Assembly (NCBI RefSeq): GCF_017302985.1
Contig: NZ_JAFIMU010000001.1
Coordinates: forward strand, 32,239 to 96,238
Reading direction: 5' to 3'
Length of the DNA: 64,000 bases
DNA from: Corallococcus macrosporus
GTDB taxonomy: Bacteria > Myxococcota > Myxococcia > Myxococcales > Myxococcaceae
Below, in pieces: positions 18,501 through 26,414 of the stretch; position 1 is the stretch's first letter; every line of letters begins with the position of its first letter. Below the pieces are notes generated by a model that made no database searches, had not been told where the DNA came from, and saw nothing but the letters and a program-made list of their open reading frames with translations. The translations under genes were made by a program, and so were the position numbers.

Positions 18501-19397
18501 CAGGGGGAGGCGACCGAAGCGCGCCTGGAGCTCCCGCACCTCTTCGGCCTGCCCGGAGCTCACCACCTGGGCCAGCGGCCAGGGGGAGGCCGAGCCCGGC
18601 GTCAGGTCCACCTGTCCGGGGCTGAAGGGGCCGTCCGCCTCCAGGCCCATGCGCGCCTCCAGGCGGGCCCGGTTGCCGTCCGCGTCCACGCGGTAGAGCA
18701 GCGCGAACGGAAGGTCCGCGGGGTTGGTGGCGAGCGCCTCCATGGCCCGGGTGCACGCGTCATGGACCCGGAGGCTTCCGCCCGCGCGCGCGGCCACCTC
18801 CTGCAGCGTCCGCAGGCGGCGCGCGTCGAGCACCTGGCTGGTGGTCTCCACCACCGTGTCCAGCACGCCGTTGACGGCCCCGGACTCGTCGCGGACGGGG
18901 CTGTAGGCGAAGGTGAAGTAGGTCTCCTCCAGGAAGCCGTTGCGCTCGACGAAGAGGAGCTGGTTCTCCGTCATGAGGGGGCGGCCCTCGCGGCGGACCT
19001 GCTCCACCCACGGGCCGATCTGATCCCAGACCTCCGCCCAGACCTCGTGGCCCGGCCGTCCCATCGCCGCCGGGTGCTTGCCGCCCAGGATGCGGCTGTA
19101 GGCGTCGTTGTAGATCTTCACCGACTGCGGCCCCCAGAACACCATCATGGGGAAGCCGGAGGTGAGGCAGGTGCTGGCGATGGTGCGCAGGGACTGCGGC
19201 CAGGAGGACACCGGACCCAGCGGCGTCTTCGACCAGTCCATGGACCGCACCAGGGCGCCCATGTCGCCGCCACCCGCCAGGAAGTCCAAGGCCGCGGGGT
19301 CGGTGGCGTCCGGCTCGGGCGCGGTGGTGGCCGCGACGTCAGTACCAGGCGTCCTGGAACCCTGAATCATCCCTGTTGCGTAATCCAAGCCCGGCAT
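15552..19397 (-). CDS. Hybrid sensor kinase with two kinase modules
   Basis: About 1281 residues; the start is uncertain (ATG 19397 or 19370, neither with a good ribosome site). Order: PAS-like sensor (about 20-165), GAF (about 175-325), first HisKA with phospho-acceptor His in SNVSHEFRTPLTLM, HATPase (GMGIPANELPRVFDRFHRVEG), a receiver (VLVADDNTDMRDYV, Asp in VLSDVMMPGMDG, Lys in YLVKPFG), two PAS domains (first with QLSWSEGIHTLFGYG), a second HisKA with His in IGIVSHDLRNPVSA and a second HATPase to the C-terminus. There are no membrane segments, so it is cytoplasmic. Both kinase modules look intact. The central receiver may relay between them. No partner response regulator is adjacent. Confidence 0.9.
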   Translation of the reverse strand: MPGLDYATGMIQGSRTPGTDVAATTAPEPDATDPAALDFLAGGGDMGALVRSMDWSKTPLGPVSSWPQSLRTIASTCLTSGFPMMVFWGPQSVKIYNDAYSRILGGKHPAAMGRPGHEVWAEVWDQIGPWVEQVRREGRPLMTENQLLFVERNGFLEETYFTFAYSPVRDESGAVNGVLDTVVETTSQVLDARRLRTLQEVAARAGGSLRVHDACTRAMEALATNPADLPFALLYRVDADGNRARLEARMGLEADGPFSPGQVDLTPGSASPWPLAQVVSSGQAEEVRELQARFGRLPLRDGVPPPTTALVLPMARPGEPSPAGVLVLGLSPRVPVDASYRSFLELVAGSMGAAIAGARAYEDARRQAEVLAELDRAKTAFFSNVSHEFRTPLTLMLGPLGDVLADPELPLHPGHRQQLMLVQRNSQRLLKLVNSLLDFSRLEAGRMRAHFEPTDLGPLTAGLAGAFDSLVTKAGLRLQVECPSLSTPVWVDRELWEKVVLNLLSNAFKFTFQGAITVRLRQHGDRVELSVSDTGMGIPANELPRVFDRFHRVEGVRGRSHEGSGIGLALVRELVDLHGGRVSVESTPGEGSTFTVSLPTGTAHLPAGQPEPARAESVRAPTPEAFVQEAAQWVSGIWDDAPVSLPEARTGIVRGHVLVADDNTDMRDYVRRSLEGRFTVTAVADGRAALEAAREQPPDVVLSDVMMPGMDGFGLLRELKADPRTAHVPVILLSARAGEEAKVEGLTAGADDYLVKPFGVRELVARLEGTVNAARARAQREELLQALKLSETRYRLATRATKDAVWDLDIRTQQLSWSEGIHTLFGYGPDAVRPGLDWWTDAVHPEDRAQAAESLHAIAEAPGGSDWRAEYRFRRADGTYAQVEDRGWVVRDAAGRAIRMVGAMQDVTERKAAEDALRRSEEEFRTLAEALPEAVFVTTPDGAISYVNGVLPEETGMSAEELLDRGYRCIVHPDDMASTGRAWAEGLARGDRFQAEHRVRYRDGQYRWHLVRALSVRDAEGQVIKWVGTSMDIHELRQAQAQQQQRADFEQQLIGIVSHDLRNPVSAILLGAASLMRREELDERSTKAVSRIQSAAERAHRMIRDLLDFTQARLGGGLHIQRRPSDLHEIIDGVLEEIEATHPDREIRRRRGGSGLGEWDPDRLGQMAQNLVTNALRYSPRDTIVLVETHGTDDAVTLSIHNEGAPIPPERLDRLFQPLQRASGEVDHSSRSIGLGLYIVKQLVEAHGGTVTVTSTAEAGTTFTVRLPRHVPAAPELPASP

Positions 19398-19547
19398 GGA
19401 GGCCAGGGTAGGACTGCGGGTCGGCGGCCCTCCCTGGGCTTGTCCGCCCGCCAGCGTTGACGGCGGAACGCTCGCGCCGCGTGGCGCCCGTCCGGCGAAG
19501 GGACGGGCCGGGGAGGGCGCCACGCCACGGATGAGACGGTGCGGGGA

Positions 19548-20468
19548 CTACTTGCCCGCGAAGACGTTCATCACGTCCTTGAGCAGCTTGATGGACTCGG
19601 CGTGCGGACGCTGGAAGGCGTTGCGGCCCATGATGGAGCCGAAGCCGCCACCCTGGTGGATCTGCCGGATGTCCTCCATGAGGGCGCCCGTCTCCTTCGC
19701 CTCGCCGCCGGAGAAGATGACGATGCGCTTGCCGTTGAACGCGGAGCGCACCACCTCGCGCACGCGGTCCGCGAGCGTCTTGGTGGGGATGTTCGCCTTC
19801 TCGAAGGCCTTCTTCGCCTCCGCCTGCTCCAGGAAGTCCGTGGGCGGCTTCACCTTGATGATGTGCGCGCCCATCTGCGCGGAGATCTGCGCGGCGTACG
19901 CCACCACGTCGATGGCCGTCTCGCCCTCCTTGGACAGCGCACCGCGCGGGTAGGCCCAGAGCACCGTGGGCAGGCCGTAGGACTTGGCCTCCGCGATGAT
20001 GTCGCGCAGGTCCTGGTACTGCTCGTTGCGGGCCGCGGAGCCCGGGTAGATGGTGTAGCCCACCGCCGCGCAGCCCAGGCGCACCGCGTCCTTCACGGAC
20101 GACGTCACCGCGGACATGGGCGCGGCCGTCTTGGCCAGCGAGTCGGAGTTGTTCACCTTGAGGATGAGGGGAATCTCACCGGCGAGCTTGCCCGCGACGG
20201 CCTCCAGGAAGCCCAGCGGCGCCGCGTACGCGTTGCAGCCGGACTCGATGGCCAGCTGCGCGTGGTAGTCCGGATCATACCCGGCGGGGTTCGGACCGAA
20301 GGAGCGCGCGGGGCCGTGCTCGAAGCCCTGATCCACCGGGAGGATGACCAGCTTGCCCGTGCCGGCGAGCGTGCCGTGGTTCATGAGGCGCGCCAGGTTC
20401 GTCAGCGTGCCGGGGTTGTCGGAGGGGTACCAGGAGAGGATCTGCTTGACGCGGTCGGTGTAGGCCAT
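19548..20468 (-). CDS. Class I (DhnA-type) fructose-bisphosphate aldolase
   Basis: A 306-residue archaeal/DhnA-type class I aldolase. The N-terminus carries the LVILPVDQGFEHGPARSFG motif, and the likely Schiff-base lysine lies in the IIKVKPPTDF strand. The GGGFGSIMGRNAFQRP phosphate-binding end is present. It cleaves fructose-1,6-bisphosphate to glyceraldehyde-3-phosphate and dihydroxyacetone phosphate. ATG 20468 has an AAGGA site 8 nt upstream. It is single, divergent from the tolC-like gene. Confidence 0.9.
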   Translation of the reverse strand: MAYTDRVKQILSWYPSDNPGTLTNLARLMNHGTLAGTGKLVILPVDQGFEHGPARSFGPNPAGYDPDYHAQLAIESGCNAYAAPLGFLEAVAGKLAGEIPLILKVNNSDSLAKTAAPMSAVTSSVKDAVRLGCAAVGYTIYPGSAARNEQYQDLRDIIAEAKSYGLPTVLWAYPRGALSKEGETAIDVVAYAAQISAQMGAHIIKVKPPTDFLEQAEAKKAFEKANIPTKTLADRVREVVRSAFNGKRIVIFSGGEAKETGALMEDIRQIHQGGGFGSIMGRNAFQRPHAESIKLLKDVMNVFAGK

Positions 20469-20700
20469 GGGGTTTTCCTTGAAGGAAAGGCGTCGAAACC
20501 GGCGCGGGATTCTGCGGTCCTTGCTCGCGCCGACCAAGCCCTGTCTGTACCGAATGTCCGCGACTGTCACGCCCTCACGTGCCTTCCCGCGTGAGCGACT
20601 GGACGGAAGCCGACATCCGACCGGGCCCATGGGCGCACAGAAATGCTGCGCCGTCGCGGGCTTCCGGATATGCCCGCTCGCACACGAGGCGGACCACAGC

Positions 20701-22500
20701 ATGGGCAGAGAAGTCGGTAGGGTCGTCGCAGTGGCAATGATGCTCACCGGTGGCGCCGCGGGCGCGCAGATCGCGCCCACGCCGGGGCCTTCGAACGCCC
20801 CAGGCACGGGGGCTCCGGGAACCTCGACCGTCACGCCCGGCACCCTGTCGCCCGGCACCGTCCCCACGCCCTCGCCCGGCTCCACTCCTTCTCCCGGGCC
20901 GACCGGCACCGGGACGTCCGCCGCCAACCCCACCCCGGGCACGCGCGCGCCGCTGCCGGGCCCCAGCGCCGTGAACCCCGGTCCGGCCGCCGCGCCGGGC
21001 AACGCCGCCCAGGGCGCCACCACCGGCACGCCCAAGCCGGCGTCCGCCACCCCGGGCGCCCAGGACCTGGGCACGTCACCCATCGCCCCCGGCTCGGGGG
21101 ACGGCGCTCGGGGCGACCTCACCCCCGGTACCCCCCGGGGCGCTCCGGAAGAGGCCCAGGCCCCGGGGACCGCCCAGTCCACGAAGCCCCTGAAGGGGCC
21201 CATCACCTTGCCCCAGCTGGTGGCGCGGGCGCGCACGCAGGACGCGCGCGTGGCGGAGGCCACCGCGGAGCTGCGCAAGTTCCAGGCGCTCCATGATCAG
21301 GCCCGCTGGGCCTGGTTCCCCCGCTTCGAGATCACCCTGGGCGCGGGCGGCCCCGTCCCCGAGGCGCGCAACGACGGCCTGGGCGGACCGCCCACCACGG
21401 AGGCGTCGCTGGAGGGCGACTGGAACTTCGGCAAGGTGGGCGTGACGGTGTTCTCCACCGGCAACGCGGTGCTGCCGCTCTACACCTTCGGCAAGCTGTC
21501 CGCCCTGGAGAAGGCCGGCGAGCAGGGCCCCATCGTGGGCGCGGCGCTGCGCGAGCGAGCGCGCGCGGAAGCCGGCTTCCAGGCCGCGCAGGCGTACTAC
21601 GGCTACCAGCTGGCGCGGGCCGGCCTGAAGCAGCTGGAGGACGTGTCCAAGCGCCTCAAGGACGCGGGCGACAAGATCGACGCGCTCCTCAAGGAGGACT
21701 CGGATCAGGTGTCCAAGACGGACACGTACAAGCTCGGGTACTTCCGTCAGCTGGTGGAGTCGCAGCGCGCCACCGCCGTGCAGGGCGAGCAGTTCGCGCT
21801 CACCGCCATCCGGCTGCTCGCCAACGCGGCGCCGGACGAGCAGGTGGAGGTGGCGGAGGAGGACCTGCCGCTGCAGGGCGACGTGACGGTGCCCGACCTG
21901 GAGACCGCGCTGAAGCAGGCCAACGAGCGCCGTCCTGAGCTGAAGGCCATCGCCGCGGGCATCATCGCGCGCGAGCAGGAGGTCATCATCCGCGAGCGCA
22001 GCTACTACCCGGACCTGGGACTCGCGGGTTACTACGACGTGCGCTGGACGAGCAGCGCCACGCGCCAGCGCAGCCCCTTCGCGTACGACCCGTTCAACGA
22101 CCGCACCGCGGGCCTGGGCCTGGTCATCCGCGGCACCTTCGACATCCCCATCAAGGACGCGCAGTTGGAGCAGGCCCGCGCGGAGCTGGACAAGATGCAC
22201 GCGCAGGAGCTGACGCTCAAGGCCGGCATCCGGCTGGAGGTGACGCAGGTGCAGAGCCAGCTCGCCGCGGCCTACGCGCGCGCGAAGTCCTTCACGGAGG
22301 CGGAGCGGAACGCGAAGCGCTGGGCCACCGCCGCCTACGCCGCCTTCGACCTGGGCACCGGCGACACCCGCGAGCTGGTGGACGCCTTCACCGCGCTGGC
22401 GCAGGCCTCCGCGGAGCGGGGCAAGAGCTGGCATGACGTGCGAGTGGGGCTGGCCTCACTGGCCCGCGTCACGGGTGCCGTCCCAGGCGGGGATGAATAA
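20701..22500 (+). CDS. TolC-family outer-membrane efflux protein with long Pro/Gly/Thr-rich linker
   Basis: 599 residues. A signal peptide (cut near GAAGAQ) is followed by about 140 residues of low-complexity P/G/T/A sequence with short repeats such as TPGT, SPGT and APGT, and then by a TolC-like outer-membrane factor domain (about 165-590): long helices (LDQVSKTDTYKLGYFRQLVESQ region) in two repeats and beta segments with SYYPDLGLAGYYDVRW. The linker is unusual for TolC, in which the mature protein normally begins at once. No inner-membrane pump or adaptor is adjacent; the next gene is an MlaC-like protein. ATG 20701 is chosen as the first start before the signal peptide. Confidence 0.85.
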   Translation: MGREVGRVVAVAMMLTGGAAGAQIAPTPGPSNAPGTGAPGTSTVTPGTLSPGTVPTPSPGSTPSPGPTGTGTSAANPTPGTRAPLPGPSAVNPGPAAAPGNAAQGATTGTPKPASATPGAQDLGTSPIAPGSGDGARGDLTPGTPRGAPEEAQAPGTAQSTKPLKGPITLPQLVARARTQDARVAEATAELRKFQALHDQARWAWFPRFEITLGAGGPVPEARNDGLGGPPTTEASLEGDWNFGKVGVTVFSTGNAVLPLYTFGKLSALEKAGEQGPIVGAALRERARAEAGFQAAQAYYGYQLARAGLKQLEDVSKRLKDAGDKIDALLKEDSDQVSKTDTYKLGYFRQLVESQRATAVQGEQFALTAIRLLANAAPDEQVEVAEEDLPLQGDVTVPDLETALKQANERRPELKAIAAGIIAREQEVIIRERSYYPDLGLAGYYDVRWTSSATRQRSPFAYDPFNDRTAGLGLVIRGTFDIPIKDAQLEQARAELDKMHAQELTLKAGIRLEVTQVQSQLAAAYARAKSFTEAERNAKRWATAAYAAFDLGTGDTRELVDAFTALAQASAERGKSWHDVRVGLASLARVTGAVPGGDE

Positions 22501-22566
22501 CCCTTTCAGGCTTCCAGTCTTCACAGGTGTCGTCACACCTGACCTTCAACCCGGAGCTTCATCCCT

Positions 22567-23202
22567 ATGATTGCTTCCCTGCTTGCCGCCACGCTGCTCG
22601 CCGCCGCTCCCGTGAGCCCGCTCAACGTGGTGAAGAACGGCAACGCCGCCGTGCAGAAGGCGGCCAACGCCCCCGGCGCCACCGTGCAGTCCCTGGCCAC
22701 CGTCGTGGAGTCCTTCGTCGACTTCCAGGAGCTCGCCAGGCGCGCCCTGGGTGAGAAGGCCTGGAAGGGCCTCACCCCCGCCCAGCAGAAGGAGTTCACC
22801 GACACCATGACGGGGCTGCTGCGCGCCTCGTACGCCCAGAAGGCCATCGGCCAGGCGAAGGCGGACGTGAAGTACGGCAAGGAGAGCGTGCAGGGGGACG
22901 AGGCCAAGGTCGACACGCAGCTCACCGTGAAGACGGACCAGGTGCCGGTCGACTACAAGCTCTACAAGGCCTCGGCCAAGGCCGACTGGCGCATCTACGA
23001 CGTCGTCACCGACGAGGTCTCGCTCGTGGATACGTACAGCGGCCAGTTCAAGAAGATCCTCTCCACCAAGGGCTTCGACGGCCTGCTGTCGACGCTGAAG
23101 TCCAAGCGCGCCCAGCTGGAGAAGGAGAACGCCAACACCAGCGCGGCCTCCGTGAACGAGTCCGCCGCCGGCGGCACGGGCGCGGCGCCGCAGGCCAAGT
23201 AG
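22567..23202 (+). CDS. mlaC: MlaC/Ttg2D-family phospholipid-binding protein
   Basis: A 211-residue exported protein with an N-terminal signal (cut near LAAAP-VS) and the MlaC fold: ESFVDFQELARRALGEKAWKGLTPAQQKEF, then VKTDQVPVDYKLYKASAKADWRIYDVVTDEVSLVDTYSGQFKKIL. MlaC proteins carry phospholipids between outer and inner membranes. The other Mla genes are not in the window. It lies 66 nt after the tolC-like gene, in the same direction, and ends at an intrinsic-type hairpin. Confidence 0.9.
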   Translation: MIASLLAATLLAAAPVSPLNVVKNGNAAVQKAANAPGATVQSLATVVESFVDFQELARRALGEKAWKGLTPAQQKEFTDTMTGLLRASYAQKAIGQAKADVKYGKESVQGDEAKVDTQLTVKTDQVPVDYKLYKASAKADWRIYDVVTDEVSLVDTYSGQFKKILSTKGFDGLLSTLKSKRAQLEKENANTSAASVNESAAGGTGAAPQAK

Positions 23203-23231
23203 GGCAGGGCGTCCGACAAACCATGCTTTAC

Positions 23232-23270
23232 CTTCCGCCCGGGTGCCACAGCGCCCGGGCGGAAGTGTTT
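23232..23270. terminator. Hairpin terminator between convergent genes
   Basis: A perfect 12-bp stem CTTCCGCCCGGG/CCCGGGCGGAAG with a 10-nt loop, followed by TGTTTC, lies between the mlaC-like gene and the facing GNAT gene. Confidence 0.7.
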
Positions 23271-23283
23271 CAGGACGACGCCG

Positions 23284-24468
23284 TCACGCCGGCCGCTGGA
23301 ACACGCGGTACGTCTTGGAGCGCTGGCCGCCCATGGACTCGATGGCGCGGTTGACCAGGTGGTTGTCCTCCAGCGTCCACGAAATCTCGCCGCCCGTGTA
23401 CCCCAGCTCCTTCGCGGTGCGCAGGGTGTCCAGGTAGAGGATGGCGTCCAGGCCGCGGCGCCGGTAGCCCTCCTTGATGCCCAGCGTGAGCAGGCGCAGC
23501 CGCTTGAGCTTGCGCGACGCCAGCACCAGCTTCACCAGGCCAATGGGCAGGCCGAACGTCGTGAGCCGCCCCTTGGCCGCCTGGAACGCCGGGTTGGCGT
23601 CCGGCAGCGTCATGGAGAAGGCGACGGGCTCACCCTTCACCTCCGCGATGAGCAGCAGCTCCGGGCGCACGATGGCCTTCATCTCCTTGGCCATGTGGTC
23701 GAACTCGCGGTCGGTGAAGGGGATGAAGCCCCAGTTCTTCTCCCAGGCCGCGTTGTAGATCTCCTTGATGCGGGCGACCTCGGCGGGGAAGTCCTTCAGG
23801 TTCACCGCGCGCACGGTGATGCCCTCGCGCTGGCGGATCTTCTCCGCGATGCGCGCCACCTTCTCCGGCGGAGGCGTGGACGACGACAGCTCCCACGCCC
23901 ACAGGTCCTTCGCCTTGGTGAAGCCGCACGTCTCCAGCAGGCCCGCGTAGTACGCCGGGTTGTAGGGCATCATCAGCGCGGGAGGGCTCTCGTAGCCCTC
24001 CACGAGCAGGCCCCAGTCCTGGTTGGAGGAGAAGTTGGCCGGCCCCAGCACGGTGTCGATGCCGCGTGCCTTCAGCCACGCGCCGGCCGCGTCCAGCAGG
24101 CCCCGCGCCACGCCCGCGTCGTTCACGCACTCGAAGAGGCCGAAGAAGCCCTCCTTCGTGCCGTGGAACTCCATGTGGCGCGGGTTCTTGATGGCCGCCA
24201 CCCGGCCCACCACGTCCTGCCCGCGGCGGGCGAGGAACAGCTCCACCTCCGCGTAGTCGAAGAAGGGGTTCTTCTTCGGATCCAGGAAGTCGCGGCGCTC
24301 CATCTCCAGCGGCGGGACCCAGTTCGGATCGTCACGGTAGAGCGAGTACGGCAGCCGGATGAACGCCGTCCGGTCCGCCGCGCCGCGCACGGGAGTCACC
24401 TGCACGTCGGAGGGCATGGTGGGGGTCGGGGAGGAGGCTGCGTCGGTGTGCTTGGCGGGGTGGGCCAT
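23284..24468 (-). CDS. GNAT-superfamily acyltransferase-like protein
   Basis: A 394-residue protein with GNAT-like character: an N-terminal part with VQVTPVRGAADRTAFIRLPYSLYRDDPNWVPPLE, and a C-terminal acyl-CoA-binding region with LLTLGIKEGYRRRGLDAILYL, where RRRGLD is the pyrophosphate-loop pattern. The family has no confirmed substrate. It starts 9 nt after the serine-palmitoyltransferase-like gene, so it is almost certainly co-transcribed with it. An N-acyl transfer to a sphingoid base (a ceramide-synthase-like step) is an attractive inference, but is not shown by sequence. Confidence 0.75.
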   Translation of the reverse strand: MAHPAKHTDAASSPTPTMPSDVQVTPVRGAADRTAFIRLPYSLYRDDPNWVPPLEMERRDFLDPKKNPFFDYAEVELFLARRGQDVVGRVAAIKNPRHMEFHGTKEGFFGLFECVNDAGVARGLLDAAGAWLKARGIDTVLGPANFSSNQDWGLLVEGYESPPALMMPYNPAYYAGLLETCGFTKAKDLWAWELSSSTPPPEKVARIAEKIRQREGITVRAVNLKDFPAEVARIKEIYNAAWEKNWGFIPFTDREFDHMAKEMKAIVRPELLLIAEVKGEPVAFSMTLPDANPAFQAAKGRLTTFGLPIGLVKLVLASRKLKRLRLLTLGIKEGYRRRGLDAILYLDTLRTAKELGYTGGEISWTLEDNHLVNRAIESMGGQRSKTYRVFQRPA

Positions 24469-24477
24469 GAGGGAGGC

Positions 24478-26034
24478 TCAGTTCCTTTCGGCCTGGTCGC
24501 CGCCGCCGGAACCGTCGCTGCCGTTGCGCATGAAGAGCTGGGCGCCCTTCTCCAGGAGCACGCCGCCCAGCTCGCTGCGCTTCTCCCACAGCTTCTTGGG
24601 CGCGCCGCCCAGCCGCCGCAGGTCCTCCGGCTGGAGGTTCGCCGCGCGCCAGGTGAGCTGCTCCACCGCGTCGAAGAACTTCCCGGCCATCTCCCGCGAC
24701 GACATCCGCGACAGCTGATCCAGGGAGAAGCCCTTGTCCGCGAGCAGGCCCGCGCTGCCCGCCGCCCACGTCTCGCTCGCCTTGTTGCTGCGCACCGCGC
24801 TGCCCGGCCGGGCGATCTTCACCGGCTCGTACACCGTGGGACGCGTCTCCGGGATGACGTTGAGCTTGCGGCCGATCTTCTCGAAGGTGTCCAGCACCTG
24901 GTCCAGCTGCGCGTCCGTGTGCGTGGCCATGTAGCTGGTGCGGATGAGCGCGTGGCCCGCCTCCACCGCCGGCGGAATGACGGGGTTGGCGAACACGCCC
25001 GCCTCGTGCAGCGCGCGCCAGAAGCGGAAGCACTTCACCTGGTCGCCAATGTGCACCGGCACCACCGGCGTCACCGACACGCCCGTGTCGAAGCCCATGG
25101 CGCGGAAGCCGTTGTGCATCTTCTCCGCGATGTCCAAGAGGCGCGCGCGGCGCTGCGGCTCCGCCTCGATGATCTCCGTCGCCTTGAGCGCCGCCGCGAT
25201 GGACGCGGGCGTCATGGACGCGGAGAAGATGACCGAGCGGGCCTTGTGGCGGATGTAGTTGATGACGTCGAACGGACCCGCGAGCACGCCGCCCAGCGAC
25301 GCGAAGCTCTTGGAGAACGTGCCCATCACTAGGTCCACGTCCTTCTCCAGGCCGAAGTACTCGGAGGTGCCCCGGCCCATCTCGCCCAGCACGCCCATGG
25401 CGTGGGCGTCATCCGTCATCACGCGGGCGTTGTACTGCTTGGACAGCTCCACGATGCGGGGCAGGTTGCAGACGTCGCCCTCCATGGAAAACACGCCGTC
25501 CGTGACGATGATCTTCCCGGCGCCCGGCTCCGCCGCGGCCAGGAGCTGCTCCAGGTGATCCATGTCGTTGTGGCGGAACTTGCGCTCCGTCGCGAACGAC
25601 AGGCGCACGCCGTCCACCAGCGACGCGTGGTTCGCGCGGTCGCTGAACACGATGTCGTGACGGCCCAGGATGGACGCCAGCGCCAGGTTCGTCTGGAAGC
25701 CGGTGGAGATGACGATGGCGGACTCGCGGTTGAGGAACTTCGCCAGCCGCGCCTCCAGCTCCTCGTGCAGCGCCAGCGTGCCGTTGAGCAGGCGCGAGCC
25801 GGAGCAGGTGGTGCCGAACTTCTCCGTGGCCTTGATGGCCGCTTCCTTCACGCGCGGATCCGCGGACAGGCCCAGGTAGTTGTTCGAGCCCACCATGATG
25901 ACCCGGCGCCCCTCGATCTCCACCTCCGTGGCGCCGTGCGACGCCTCGATGGCCCGGAAGTACGGGTACAACCCCGTGGCCTTGGCGATGCGGTAGTCCT
26001 TCCAGGTACGGCACTTGTCGAACACGTCGCTCAT
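24478..26034 (-). CDS. Serine palmitoyltransferase-like alpha-oxoamine synthase
   Basis: A 518-residue PLP enzyme of the AONS/SPT family. Motifs: SNNYLGLSADPRV, GTTCSGSRLLNGTLALHEELE, TDDAHAMG and the PLP-lysine motif TFSKSFASLGG. The GTTCSGSR...NGT pattern is typical of bacterial serine palmitoyltransferase rather than BioF. It would condense serine with an acyl-CoA to start sphingolipid synthesis. The aminotransferase fold ends near residue 400, and an extra C-terminal extension of about 115 residues with a glycine-rich tail follows. ATG 26034 lies about 110 nt downstream of a promoter-like sequence. The GNAT gene follows after 9 nt. Confidence 0.85.
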   Translation of the reverse strand: MSDVFDKCRTWKDYRIAKATGLYPYFRAIEASHGATEVEIEGRRVIMVGSNNYLGLSADPRVKEAAIKATEKFGTTCSGSRLLNGTLALHEELEARLAKFLNRESAIVISTGFQTNLALASILGRHDIVFSDRANHASLVDGVRLSFATERKFRHNDMDHLEQLLAAAEPGAGKIIVTDGVFSMEGDVCNLPRIVELSKQYNARVMTDDAHAMGVLGEMGRGTSEYFGLEKDVDLVMGTFSKSFASLGGVLAGPFDVINYIRHKARSVIFSASMTPASIAAALKATEIIEAEPQRRARLLDIAEKMHNGFRAMGFDTGVSVTPVVPVHIGDQVKCFRFWRALHEAGVFANPVIPPAVEAGHALIRTSYMATHTDAQLDQVLDTFEKIGRKLNVIPETRPTVYEPVKIARPGSAVRSNKASETWAAGSAGLLADKGFSLDQLSRMSSREMAGKFFDAVEQLTWRAANLQPEDLRRLGGAPKKLWEKRSELGGVLLEKGAQLFMRNGSDGSGGGDQAERN

Positions 26035-26150
26035 GGTGGTCTTTCTTACGCGTCGGGGGGTGTGATCCGAGCCGCTTTCCATGTGCAGGGCGCGTTCCAG
26101 GTTCGGATTGCCCGGCCGCGTGAACACCCAGGGGGGACGACGCGAGGGGG

Positions 26151-26179
26151 TCAATAAAGAGGGAAATCCACACTGTCAA
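26151..26179 (-). promoter_or_regulatory. Sigma-70-like promoter of the SPT-like gene
   Basis: On the minus strand, TTGACA (26179-26174) is followed after exactly 17 nt by TATTGA (26156-26151), both matching consensus well. It lies about 120 nt upstream of the SPT-like start. The -35 box is inside one arm of the 12-bp inverted repeat, so a repressor there would block the promoter. Confidence 0.6.
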
Positions 26180-26249
26180 GGCGGGGACGGTTCCATCGCT
26201 CGCCATGTGGGGCATCCGTGTCAGGGCGCGCCTTGACAGTCATGCCCCA
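26172..26249. repeat. Interleaved inverted repeats
   Basis: Arm ACTGTCAAGGCG (26172-26183) matches CGCCTTGACAGT (26229-26240) perfectly, 45 nt apart. A second pair, TGGGGCAT (26208-26215) and ATGCCCCA (26242-26249), is interleaved with it (order A-B-A'-B'). Both A arms contain a TTGACA hexamer facing outwards. It is probably an operator or looping site. Confidence 0.65.
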
Positions 26250-26414
26250 TTGGTGGCACGCCGCGCCTCCGAGCCCGTGTTCGCCAGTGGATGCTCCAGC
26301 ACCCAGGGCACACACAGGTTCACATGGGGAATGGGTGCGGAGGGGCCGTCTGTTCCGGGGGCCTGGATCATGGCCGGCTTATTGCTTCGGCGGCCAGCAT
26401 CAGAGGAGCAGACG

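Larger units (their letters stand above)
26035..26414. other. Divergent intergenic region of the sphingolipid-type genes
   Basis: About 380 bases between the leftward SPT-like gene and the rightward RND gene. It holds a sigma-70-like promoter on the minus strand and interleaved inverted repeats, annotated separately. In-frame ATG codons at 26205 and 26367 precede the RND gene, but their codon pattern is untypical and they lack ribosome sites. Confidence 0.6.

Noticed and set aside
26205..26414. Upstream in-frame ATG starts for the RND gene (26205, 26367).
   Set aside because: They lack ribosome sites and their codon use is unlike the gene; GTG 26415 has a GAGGAG site, and 26205 lies in the operator region.
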